Source: Thermoanaerobaculia bacterium
GTDB taxonomy: Bacteria > Acidobacteriota > Thermoanaerobaculia > Multivoradales > UBA5704
Direction: 5' to 3'
DNA: 5,627 bases
Assembly (NCBI GenBank): GCA_030150965.1
Contig: JASLEW010000191.1
Span: forward strand, 1-5,627
Below, one piece after another: positions 1-5,627 of the stretch. The translations under genes were made by a program, and so were the position numbers. Under the pieces are notes generated by a model. It was not told where the DNA came from, made no database searches, and saw only the letters and a list, made by a program, of their open reading frames with translations. The first letter of the stretch is position 1, and each line of letters opens with the position of its first letter.

Positions 1-36
1 TGGGGCCGGCGCCCTCCCCCGCCGGCGCCGCGTCGC

Positions 37-64
37 CCTGACCCCATCCGCCTGACCCCACCCG
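37..64. repeat. Tandem 14-bp duplication
   Basis: Two adjacent 14-bp units, 37-50 and 51-64, share the core CCTGACCCCA and differ at one position (T versus C at unit position 11). The duplication lies in the GC-rich stretch at the left edge. With only two copies, slippage in low-complexity DNA explains it; no function is implied. Confidence 0.5.
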
Positions 65-372
65 CGCGCCGCCCGCTCCCGGCGCCGCCGCGGGAACGCT
101 ACCCGCTCTCCGGGCCGGGCGCCGGCACCAGATCTATGGCAAAGGCACCCTGATCCCGAGGGCCCGGCCGGCCGCCGCCCAAGGCCGGCGCCGGCCTCCC
201 GGCGCACCCATCAACTCCAGGTTCCTCAGCGGTTTAAGACCGCGGTCCCGAGGCGCTCCGGGAGCCGCGAGGGGACGCGGCACCGCTCTTGCCCCTGTCC
301 CTGCGCCATTGGCCCGGAAAGCCAACGACGGCGGCAAGGACCGGCAACCGGCCGATCCGGGCGCCGCCCGCG

Positions 373-380
373 AAAGGAGA
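373..380 (+). promoter_or_regulatory. Ribosome binding site of the beta-helix gene
   Basis: AAAGGAGA is a near-ideal Shine-Dalgarno sequence, with GGAG ending 5 bases before the GTG at 385. It decides the start: the same frame stays open up to a TTG at 289, but that codon has no comparable site, and only the GTG start puts a signal peptide at the very N-terminus. Confidence 0.8.
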
Positions 381-384
381 CCCC

Positions 385-1653
385 GTGCGACACCTCTTTG
401 CCATCCTCGCCGCCTCGACCCTCGCCGCCGCCAGCCCGCTGGCCGCGGCGATCCAGTGCGGCAACAGCTGCTGGGGCAGCGCCAGCGCGACCTGCCCCAC
501 CCCGCCCCCCTGTCCCGCCGGTGCGATCAAGGTCACCGGCGGCGGCGCGCCGGCCATCCAGGCCGCGATCAACGCCGCCGCCGCCGGCAAGGTGATCTGC
601 GTCGCGCCGGGCACCTACAAGGGCAATCTCAACTTCCACGGCAAGGCGGTCACCGTCAAGTCGAGCACGCCGCTCGGCGCCATCCTGATGGGCGCCGCCG
701 GCGGCGGGCCGGTCGTCACCTTCGACAGCAACGAGAGCGCCGCGAGCGTCCTGGACGGCTTCGAGATCACCGGCGGCGCCTCGGGCACCGGCGGCGGCAT
801 CGAGATCGTCAACGCCTCGCCGGTCATCCAGAACTGCCTGATCAAGAACAACGCCGCCACCGCCTCGTCGGCCAACACCCACCCGCGCGGCGGCGGGGTC
901 TACGTCTCCGGCCTGGCGGCGACGCCGGCGATCCTGTGCAGCTGCCTCGAGGGCAACAGGTCCGACTATGCCGGCGGCGGCCTCTCCTCCACCTACCTCG
1001 CCCGCCCCTATCTCGACTTCGTCAGCTTCGCCGGCAACGCGGCCTCCTACGGCGGCGCCTACTCGGCGGGCTTCAGCGGCATGGCCAACATCGAGAACAG
1101 CGAGTTCGTGGACAACACCGCGGCCGGCGACGGCGGCGCCATCCACGTGCTGACCGAGTTCGGCAGCACGCTGGTGCGCCGCTCCGTGCTGGCGCAGAAC
1201 CAGGCGTCCGGCAACGGCGGGGCGGTCTGGGTGCCGGCGGGCTTCGCCACCATCCTCAACGCGGTCTTCGACGGCAACACCGCGGCCAACGGCGGCGCCG
1301 CCGCGGCCGGCTTCGACGGCGTGCTGACCGTCGAGTCGTCGATCCTGGTCAACAACGACACCACCGGCCCGGGCAGCGCCACGCTGGTGGTGGGCGCGGC
1401 CGAGCCCCCCGGCTCGACCCTGGTCGACAACTTCAACCTCTTCTTCAACAACACCGGCCCCGACAGCAGCGGCACCACCGGCAACGCCGGGAACCTGGAC
1501 GCCGACCCGCTGTTCGCCAGGGGCACCTGCTACATGCCCGTCGCCGCCTCGCCCACCCGGCACGCCGGGCTCCCCGACATCCACTTCAACAACGCCCCGC
1601 CCTTCGCGGGGAGGAACAACCTCGGCATCTACGGCGGCCCGACCACGCCGTAA
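385..1653 (+). CDS. Secreted right-handed parallel beta-helix (Pmp-like repeat) protein
   Basis: Predicted 422-residue exported protein of unknown ligand or substrate. Starting at the GTG after a strong RBS, residues 1-22 form a typical signal peptide (MRH, an Ala/Leu-rich core, then SPLAAA), probably cut before Ile23. Gln precedes Cys25, so it is not a lipobox. A Cys-rich linker follows (Cys25, 29, 37, 43). From about residue 53 the pattern AIQAAINAAAAGKVICVAPGTY marks the cap and first turn of a beta-helix of the pectate-lyase-like type. Repeats of the form x-[GDQN]-N-x-A-...-GG[AG] follow, with Asn at 191, 218, 244, 272, 298 and 324. Near the C-terminus, DADPLF and the terminal NNLGIYGGP resemble the tail of choice-of-anchor-Q proteins, though the usual SPAIDAG is degenerate (ASPTRHAG). 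I see no catalytic residues, so it may be an adhesin or polysaccharide-binding protein rather than an enzyme. It is transcribed alone and converges with the activator gene. Confidence 0.85.
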   Translation: MRHLFAILAASTLAAASPLAAAIQCGNSCWGSASATCPTPPPCPAGAIKVTGGGAPAIQAAINAAAAGKVICVAPGTYKGNLNFHGKAVTVKSSTPLGAILMGAAGGGPVVTFDSNESAASVLDGFEITGGASGTGGGIEIVNASPVIQNCLIKNNAATASSANTHPRGGGVYVSGLAATPAILCSCLEGNRSDYAGGGLSSTYLARPYLDFVSFAGNAASYGGAYSAGFSGMANIENSEFVDNTAAGDGGAIHVLTEFGSTLVRRSVLAQNQASGNGGAVWVPAGFATILNAVFDGNTAANGGAAAAGFDGVLTVESSILVNNDTTGPGSATLVVGAAEPPGSTLVDNFNLFFNNTGPDSSGTTGNAGNLDADPLFARGTCYMPVAASPTRHAGLPDIHFNNAPPFAGRNNLGIYGGPTTP

Positions 1654-1666
1654 GCCCTCCCTCCCT

Positions 1667-1687
1667 CCCGGCGGCCGCGCCGCCGGG
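1667..1687. terminator. Perfect 9-bp GC hairpin after the beta-helix gene
   Basis: CCCGGCGGC (1667-1675) pairs exactly with GCCGCCGGG (1679-1687) around the 3-base loop CGC, 14 bases past the stop codon. There is no T-run, so it is not a classical intrinsic terminator. A GC-only stem can still pause polymerase or protect the mRNA 3' end. It sits directly beside a longer hairpin. Confidence 0.45.
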
Positions 1688-1693
1688 TCCCCT

Positions 1694-1728
1694 TCCTGCG
1701 CCGCGAGGGTCCGCCTCGCGGCGCAGGA
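1694..1728. terminator. 15-bp perfect hairpin between convergent genes, likely bidirectional terminator
   Basis: 1694-1708 (TCCTGCGCCGCGAGG) is the exact reverse complement of 1714-1728, with the 5-base loop GTCCG. It lies in the 86-bp gap between two convergent stop codons, where a two-way terminator is expected. Symmetry makes it usable from either strand. No T-tract follows on either side, which is common in high-GC genomes. Termination itself is inferred; the inverted repeat is seen directly. Confidence 0.6.
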
Positions 1729-1739
1729 TCTCGTGCGCG

Positions 1740-3413
1740 TCATCCCGCACCGCCCGGGGCGGAGGGCGGGCGCCCGGTCTCCGCCGCCCCGCGGCCCCGC
1801 TTCTTGTAGAGCGCCGGCTCGATGCCGTAGCGCCGCATCTTGGCGTGGAAGTTCTTGAAGTCGATGCCGGCCGCCTGGGCGGCGCGGCTGATGTTGCCGC
1901 CGGCCTCCTCCAGGGCGCGGCCGATGTAGGCGCGCTCGAAGTCCTCGATGACCCGCCGCTTGGCCTGGCGGAACCCGCCGGCGCCCGAGGCCTCCGGGCG
2001 GCGCTCCGCCGCGGCGGCGCGGAAGGGGTCGGGAAGGTCCTGCGGCTCGATCAGCGGGCCGCGGGAGACCAGCACCGCGCGCTGCACGGCGTTCTGCAGC
2101 TCGCGCACGTTGCCCGGGTAGTCGTGGGCCAGCAGCAGCCGCTCGGCGCGCGCCGAGAAGCGCCGCTCCCGCTGGTACTTGGCGGCCCACCGCTCGAGGA
2201 ACTGGCGGGCGAGGAGCAGGATGTCGCCGGGCCGGTCGCGCAGCGGCGGGATGTCGACGCGGATCACGTCGAGGCGGTACAGCAGGTCGGCGCGCAGGCG
2301 GCCGTCCGCGACCATCTCCCCGAGGTCGCGGTGGGTGGCCGCCACCACCCGGGGATCGGTGCGGCGGACCACCGTGCTGCCCAGGCGCGCGTACTCGCCG
2401 GTCTCCAGCACGCGCAGCAGCTTGACCTGCAGCGCCGCGCTCATCTCCCCCATCTCGTCGAGGAAGAGCGTGCCGCCGTTGGCCTTCTCGAACCAGCCCG
2501 GCTGGTCGGCGAGGGCGCCGGTGAAGGCGCCGCGCTGGTGGCCGAAGAGCGCCGCCTCGAGCAGCGTCTCGGGCAGGGCGCCGCAGTTGACCGCCACGAA
2601 CGGCCGGTCGCGGCGGCGGCTGTGGTGATGCAGGGCCTTGGCGATCAGCTCCTTGCCGGTGCCGCTCTCGCCCTGGATCAGCACCGGGGCGTCGGTGTCG
2701 GCGACCTGGGCCACCATCCGCAGGGTCGCGAGGAGCGCCGGGTCGTGGCCGAGGATGGAATCGAAGCGGTGCTCGGCCTGCAGCTCGCCGGCCAGCTCGG
2801 CCACGCGCTGGCTCAGCCGCCGCCGCTCCAGCGCCTGGTGGGCGGCCAGGGAGATGAAATCGGCGAAGCTCTCGGCCAGGTCGCGGGTCTCGGGCCGGAA
2901 CACGCCGGCGGCGCTGCGGTTGTCGAGGTAGACGAGGCCGAGGACCTGGCCGGCATGATGGATCGGCAGGCAGATCACCGACAGGATCTTGAGCCGCAGC
3001 ACGCTGCCGGTCGCCGCCAGCGCCGGATCGTCCAGGGCGTTGAGGCTCCAGAACGGCCGCCCCTCCCGGCGCACCTTCTCCAGGATGGTGCGGCTGACCT
3101 GGAACTCCGGCTTCTCGATGTCCTGCCGGTCGAGGTTGCGCGCCTCCTCGAACAGCGGCTCGCCGCCGTCGTCCCCGTCGTCGAAGAGCACGATCATGCC
3201 GCGCTCGGCGCCGCACAGCTCGATCACCCCGTCGAGCGCCAGCGCCAGGGTCTGGGTGATCTCGCCGCCGGCCAGCAGGCGCTTGCCGAGGGCCAGCAGG
3301 CGCTCGAGGCGCAGCGCCCGCCCGCCCGCCGCGCCGCCAGAGTCCCCGGTTGTCGCGGTCACCGCCCTATCGTCGCTCAGCGCACCGGCCGCGGCAACCC
3401 CGCCGGCCCCCAA
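1740..3413 (-). CDS. Sigma-54-dependent transcriptional activator (GAF, AAA+, Fis-type HTH)
   Basis: Up to 557 residues. It should bind upstream DNA through its C-terminus and use ATP hydrolysis to open sigma-54 RNA polymerase promoters. Domain order: a GAF sensor at about 35-195; an AAA+ sigma-54 interaction domain at about 220-440 with Walker A GESGTGKE (248-255), the sigma-54 contact loop GAFTGA (295-300), Walker B TLFLDE (Asp319-Glu320), the RADLLYRL arginine region and GNVREL; and a Fis-type helix-turn-helix at about 480-531 (GNISRAAQAAGIDFKNF). All core motifs are intact, so it should be active. There is no receiver domain, so control is probably by a small ligand or partner at the GAF domain, as in NifA- or FhlA-type proteins. 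The ligand is unknown. The start is uncertain: TTG at 3413 gives a low-complexity N-terminus without a clear RBS, and GTG at 3362 is an alternative that keeps all domains. It is divergent from the GAF-GGDEF gene. No TGGCAC-N5-TTGC promoter could be seen nearby, so its targets are unknown. Confidence 0.93.
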   Translation of the reverse strand: MGAGGVAAAGALSDDRAVTATTGDSGGAAGGRALRLERLLALGKRLLAGGEITQTLALALDGVIELCGAERGMIVLFDDGDDGGEPLFEEARNLDRQDIEKPEFQVSRTILEKVRREGRPFWSLNALDDPALAATGSVLRLKILSVICLPIHHAGQVLGLVYLDNRSAAGVFRPETRDLAESFADFISLAAHQALERRRLSQRVAELAGELQAEHRFDSILGHDPALLATLRMVAQVADTDAPVLIQGESGTGKELIAKALHHHSRRRDRPFVAVNCGALPETLLEAALFGHQRGAFTGALADQPGWFEKANGGTLFLDEMGEMSAALQVKLLRVLETGEYARLGSTVVRRTDPRVVAATHRDLGEMVADGRLRADLLYRLDVIRVDIPPLRDRPGDILLLARQFLERWAAKYQRERRFSARAERLLLAHDYPGNVRELQNAVQRAVLVSRGPLIEPQDLPDPFRAAAAERRPEASGAGGFRQAKRRVIEDFERAYIGRALEEAGGNISRAAQAAGIDFKNFHAKMRRYGIEPALYKKRGRGAAETGRPPSAPGGAG

Positions 3414-3419
3414 AAACCG

Positions 3420-3448
3420 TTCCCGGCAGGCGGAAGTTCTGCTATGGT
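3420..3448 (+). promoter_or_regulatory. Candidate extended -10 promoter for the GAF-GGDEF gene
   Basis: TGCTATGGT (3440-3448) has an extended -10 TGn followed by TATGGT, which keeps TAT and the final T of TATAAT. With a 17-bp spacer, the -35 position reads TTCCCG (3420-3425), a poor match to TTGACA. Transcription would start near 3455, leaving a leader of about 87 bases before the TTG start. The element lies just upstream of the divergent activator gene, so the two promoters could interfere with each other. This is sequence inspection only. Confidence 0.35.
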
Positions 3449-3532
3449 GGTTGCGTCGGCCACGGTGCTGGAAAGACTTGGATCTCTGGCTACGCCTCCG
3501 GCTCTCGAGGTACTCCTGGCGGCCGGCCGGTT

Positions 3533-3537
3533 GAGGG
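3533..3537 (+). promoter_or_regulatory. Ribosome binding site setting the TTG start of the GAF-GGDEF gene
   Basis: GAGGG sits 4 bases before the TTG at 3542. The frame is open further upstream, back to about 3350, but that extension would overlap the first codons of the divergent activator gene. It also reads as Arg/Pro/Gly-rich non-protein-like sequence, and no in-frame ATG or GTG with an RBS lies between. The TTG is therefore preferred. Confidence 0.6.
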
Positions 3538-3541
3538 CTCC

Positions 3542-4720
3542 TTGACGGCTGATTTTCATTGCCTCGACCCCCTGCGGCTGGAGCGCTTCCTGGAGCGCCG
3601 CCGCGCCCATCCGACGTTCCCGCTGGAGCTGAGCCTGGCCGAGAACCTGATGGAGGTGCTGCGCCGGGCCAACAGCTTCGTCCCCTCGGCGGCCGGCTCC
3701 ATCCTGCTCGACAACCCGGCGGACAAGCAGCCGGAGCGGAGCCGCAACTCGCTCACCTTCATCGCCGCCTTCGGCGACAAGGCCGAGGGCCTGCTGGGCG
3801 AGACCGTCCCCGCCGATCAGGGGATCGCCGGCCGCGTCTACCTGACGGGCGAGACCTACCTCACCTCGGACGCCCCCTCCGACCGCTTCTTCTACGGCAA
3901 GCTCGACCACCAGATCGCCCACCAGACCCAATCGCTCATCGCCATCCCGATCCGCATCGAGCAGGACGTCTGCGGCGTCCTGGAGCTGATCAACCGCCGC
4001 CAGGCGCCCTGCTTCAGCCGCGAGGACCGCAACCTGCTGGAGATCTTCGCCGGCTACATCTCGATCTCCATCCAGAACGTCCTCGACGCCCGCCAGGCGC
4101 AGGAGATCGCCAAGCGCGACAACCTGACCGGCCTCTACAACGACCGCTACCTGCACGTCGCGCTGTCGGAGGCGATCAGGCGCTGCCGCGAGGAGGACCA
4201 GGACCTGGCGCTGCTGTTCCTCGACCTCGACTACTTCAAGCGCGTCAACGACACCCACGGCCACCTGGCCGGCAGCCAGGTGCTGCGCGAGGTGGGCCAC
4301 ATCCTGCGCCGCAAGGCGGCGCCGCCGGGCGGCATCGCGGCGCGCTACGGCGGCGACGAGTTCGTGCTGCTGCTGCCGCGCTGCGACCTGGAGCAGTCGA
4401 TCGACGTCGCCGAGGAGATCCGCGCCACCCTGGTGGAGACCACCTTCTCCAGCAAGCCCGGGGAGATCCAGCCCGAGCCGCTGCACCTCAAGGGGGTGAC
4501 GTGCTCGGTCGGTGTCGCCACGCTCAAGCGCCACCTGGCCGACGACCTGTCGCTCACCGACAGCAAGAGCTCGCTGCTGCGCCTGGCCGACACCGCGATG
4601 TACGTCGCCAAGGAGTCCGGCCGCAACCGCACCGCCATCGCCGGGCAGCTGGTGCGCCGGCGCCGCGACAGCATCACCGCCACCGCCGAGCGCCTGCAGA
4701 TGATGGTTCCGGAAGTCTGA
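3542..4720 (+). CDS. GAF-domain diguanylate cyclase (GGDEF)
   Basis: About 392 residues from a TTG start; cytosolic, with no signal peptide or membrane segment. A GAF domain spans roughly 28-182, with typical features such as DQGIAGRVYLTGE and VCGVLELINRR. A short helical linker leads into a GGDEF domain at about 193-375, which begins at DNLTGLYNDRYL. The metal- and substrate-binding segment FLDLDYFKRVND starts at residue 226, and the signature RYGGDEF has GGDEF at 270-274. Both are intact, so it should make c-di-GMP from two GTP. The inhibitory I-site (RxxD, ending five residues before GGDEF) is replaced by PPGG, so product inhibition at that site is unlikely. There is no EAL or HD-GYP partner domain. 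The GAF domain probably gates activity through an unknown ligand or by dimerisation. It is divergent from the sigma-54 activator and lies 22 bp ahead of the next gene on the same strand, suggesting co-transcription. Confidence 0.93.
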   Translation: MTADFHCLDPLRLERFLERRRAHPTFPLELSLAENLMEVLRRANSFVPSAAGSILLDNPADKQPERSRNSLTFIAAFGDKAEGLLGETVPADQGIAGRVYLTGETYLTSDAPSDRFFYGKLDHQIAHQTQSLIAIPIRIEQDVCGVLELINRRQAPCFSREDRNLLEIFAGYISISIQNVLDARQAQEIAKRDNLTGLYNDRYLHVALSEAIRRCREEDQDLALLFLDLDYFKRVNDTHGHLAGSQVLREVGHILRRKAAPPGGIAARYGGDEFVLLLPRCDLEQSIDVAEEIRATLVETTFSSKPGEIQPEPLHLKGVTCSVGVATLKRHLADDLSLTDSKSSLLRLADTAMYVAKESGRNRTAIAGQLVRRRRDSITATAERLQMMVPEV

Positions 4721-4735
4721 GCGCGGCGTCCCCTC

Positions 4736-4739
4736 GGAG
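4736..4739 (+). promoter_or_regulatory. Ribosome binding site of the exported precursor gene
   Basis: GGAG lies 3 bases before the ATG at 4743, inside the 22-bp gap after the cyclase stop codon. The spacing is shorter than ideal but supports this ATG over an internal GTG at 4836, which has no visible Shine-Dalgarno sequence. Confidence 0.5.
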
Positions 4740-4742
4740 ATC

Positions 4743-5627
4743 ATGACTCTCTTCTCCGGAGCGGTGCGCCCCCGCGCGCGGCGGGTGCGGAAGGCGCGGG
4801 ACGGATCGGGCGCGCGGCGCGCCCACGGTCGTCCCGTGCTCCCGGCGCTGGCCGCAGCGCTCCTGCTCGGCCTCTGGCCGGCGCTCCGCCCGGCGGCCCG
4901 GGCGGCCCAGGCCGCCGATGAGAGCCCGGCAGCTCAGACAGCCCGGGGGGCCCGGACTGCCGATGACGCCCCCCCAGCCCAGGCGGCCCGGGCACCCCAG
5001 ACCGCCGATCAGGCCCCGGCAGCTCAGACGGCCCGGATGGCCCAGGCACCCCAACCCGTGCTCCCGGTGCAGGCCCCGCCGGTGCCCCAGGCGACCCCGG
5101 TGATCCCGGCGGCCCCGGCGCCGCCGCACCCGCTGCCGGAGCGGGCGCGGACGCAGATCGCCGCTCTCCTCGCCGACAAGGCCGCCTGGACGCCGGCCCA
5201 GCAGCGGATGGACTCGCAGCTCATCTACGCCGCGCGCGCCCTGCGCGGCGAGCCGCTGGCCGCGGGGGTCCCGGCCGTGCCCGGGGCCTTCGATCGGGTG
5301 CAGATGGACCGCCAGGGCATCGTGACCCTCGACGTCAGGGCGGCGGTGGACGCGCCGCTCCTCGCCGCGCTGCGCGCGCTGGGCGGCCAGATCCTCTCCG
5401 CCCACCCGCGCTGGGACGCGGTGCGCGTCCAGGTGCCGCTCCTCCAGGCCGAGGCGGTGGCGGCGCTCCCCGGCGTCCGCTTCGTGGGTCCGGCGCAGCA
5501 GCCGGTCTTCCACCGGTGGCTCCAGGGCCCGCCGCCGTCCGGGCAGCGCGCGGCGGTCTCGGCCCGCTCCCGCGCACGACCGCCCGCCGCCGTTGCCGAT
5601 GTCGGGCACGGGGCGCTGGCCGCGCCC
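4743..5627 (+). CDS. N-terminal part of an exported Ala/Pro-rich protein, probable S8 (subtilisin-family) protease precursor
   Basis: The frame runs without a stop for 295 codons to the right edge, so only the N-terminal part is present. Residues 1-31 are Arg-rich. Residues 33-54 form a hydrophobic segment (LPALAAALLLGLWPAL, then RPAARAAQA), read as a signal peptide with an unusually long basic n-region. A GTG at 4836 would give a shorter, more usual signal peptide. Residues 58-102 are three 15-residue repeats, then a Pro/Val-rich linker to about 130. From about 135 the sequence looks folded: AAWTPAQQRMDSQLIYAARALRGE (in pieces at 147-170), a beta-alpha unit at 194-219 (VTLDVRAAVDAPLLAALRALGG), and PGVRFVGPAQ ending near 252. 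This block resembles the pre-catalytic region of large secreted S8 peptidases in Acidobacteriota and relatives, where a GD..H and then the catalytic Asp segment follow. The Asp/His/Ser triad is not in the window, so the family call is moderate. It probably shares an operon with the cyclase. Confidence 0.7.
   Translation, partial: MTLFSGAVRPRARRVRKARDGSGARRAHGRPVLPALAAALLLGLWPALRPAARAAQAADESPAAQTARGARTADDAPPAQAARAPQTADQAPAAQTARMAQAPQPVLPVQAPPVPQATPVIPAAPAPPHPLPERARTQIAALLADKAAWTPAQQRMDSQLIYAARALRGEPLAAGVPAVPGAFDRVQMDRQGIVTLDVRAAVDAPLLAALRALGGQILSAHPRWDAVRVQVPLLQAEAVAALPGVRFVGPAQQPVFHRWLQGPPPSGQRAAVSARSRARPPAAVADVGHGALAAP
4914..5048 (+). repeat. Three 45-bp (15-residue) repeats coding for an Ala/Gln/Arg-rich spacer
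   Basis: GCCGAT recurs at 4914, 4959 and 5004, an exact 45-bp period that preserves the reading frame. The protein units follow the pattern A-D-x-x-P-x-A-Q-x-A-R-x-x-x-[TA]. The first and third are most alike at the DNA level, sharing CCCGGCAGCTCAGAC. A degenerate half unit (PAARAAQA) precedes them inside the signal-peptide end. It probably forms a flexible spacer right after the export signal. Exact spacing with diverged units suggests an old tandem duplication. Confidence 0.8.

Larger units (their letters stand above)
1..384. other. GC-rich intergenic/leader region without a convincing gene
   Basis: No frame here reads like a conserved protein. The + strand frames open at the left edge stop at 39-41, 53-55 and 151-153. 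Any of them could be the last codons of a gene lying to the left, but their Pro/Ala/Arg-rich translations carry no recognisable motif. The stretch holds a 14-bp tandem duplication (37-64) and several GC-rich inverted repeats, for example 241-250 pairing with 259-269 around one bulged base. A weak AT-richer spot at 233-238 (TTTAAG) could be a -10 element, but its possible -35 partner at 211-216 is poor. The promoter of the downstream beta-helix gene should lie here but could not be placed firmly. Confidence 0.5.

Noticed and set aside
134..337. Small 67-codon open frame on the - strand upstream of the beta-helix gene
   Set aside because: No RBS, biased composition and no recognisable motif; similar frames appear throughout the window.
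226..3216. A 996-codon open frame on the - strand
   Set aside because: It is a frame-shifted shadow of the activator gene and an antisense shadow of the beta-helix gene. The translation is low-complexity and has no RBS-supported start.
3455..3490. Walker A-like GHGAGKT in the upstream extension of the cyclase frame
   Set aside because: Spacing does not fit GxxxxGK[ST], no other ATPase motif follows, and the segment lies upstream of the preferred start.
3430..3541. c-di-GMP (GEMM) riboswitch upstream of the cyclase
   Set aside because: A short GCCTCCGGC match recalls the aptamer, but the conserved GCAAACC and ACGCAAAGC segments are absent.
309..3545. A 1078-codon open frame on the + strand crossing several genes
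   Set aside because: It runs across the beta-helix gene in another frame and antisense to the sigma-54 activator. Its translation is Arg/Gly/Pro-rich without motifs. Long stop-free shadows are expected at this GC content.
3377..4744. A 455-codon open frame antisense to the cyclase
   Set aside because: Val/Gly/Ala/Asp-rich translation typical of antisense frames in GC-rich DNA; the opposite strand carries an intact GAF-GGDEF protein.
4741..5049. Collagen-like Gly-Pro-Pro protein on the - strand
   Set aside because: The GPPG pattern arises from reading the Ala/Pro/Arg repeat codons in antisense. The + strand reading has an RBS, a signal peptide and a folded continuation.

Overview
This is a very GC-rich bacterial window with strongly GC-biased codon third positions, so long open frames appear on both strands. 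The gene families present are a secreted Pmp-like beta-helix protein with a choice-of-anchor-Q-like tail, a GAF/sigma-54 activator, a GAF-GGDEF protein, and what looks like the N-terminal part of a long secreted S8-type protease. This mix is typical of Acidobacteriota (for example Thermoanaerobaculia-like lineages) or of delta-proteobacterial/myxobacterial relatives. The phylum is an inference from style, not proven. I count four real protein genes, one of them cut by the right edge. Three of the four are best read from GTG or TTG starts.

Layout. 1-384: GC-rich non-coding leader with no convincing gene, possibly holding the tail of an upstream gene. 385-1653 (+): secreted right-handed parallel beta-helix protein. 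1654-1739: convergent intergenic gap with two perfect hairpins, probably a two-way terminator. 1740-3413 (-): sigma-54-dependent activator with GAF, AAA+ and Fis-type HTH domains. 3414-3541: divergent promoter region. 3542-4720 (+): GAF-GGDEF diguanylate cyclase. 4743-5627 (+, open at the right edge): secreted Ala/Pro-rich precursor with an exact 15-residue repeat, followed by a propeptide-like block that resembles S8 (subtilisin-family) proteins.

How the parts may work together. Two GAF-containing regulators are transcribed away from each other from a shared region of about 130 bp. The activator would remodel sigma-54 RNA polymerase. The cyclase would make c-di-GMP and is probably co-transcribed with the secreted precursor 22 bp downstream. 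The outer genes encode exported proteins, so the locus could link signal sensing to cell-surface or extracellular functions. That link rests only on gene order. I saw no RNA genes, CRISPR array, insertion sequence or clear phage element, and no strong case for a previously undescribed system. The most distinctive items are the in-register Asn ladder of the beta-helix protein, the 45-bp exact-period repeat in the exported precursor, and the 15-bp perfect hairpin between convergent genes.
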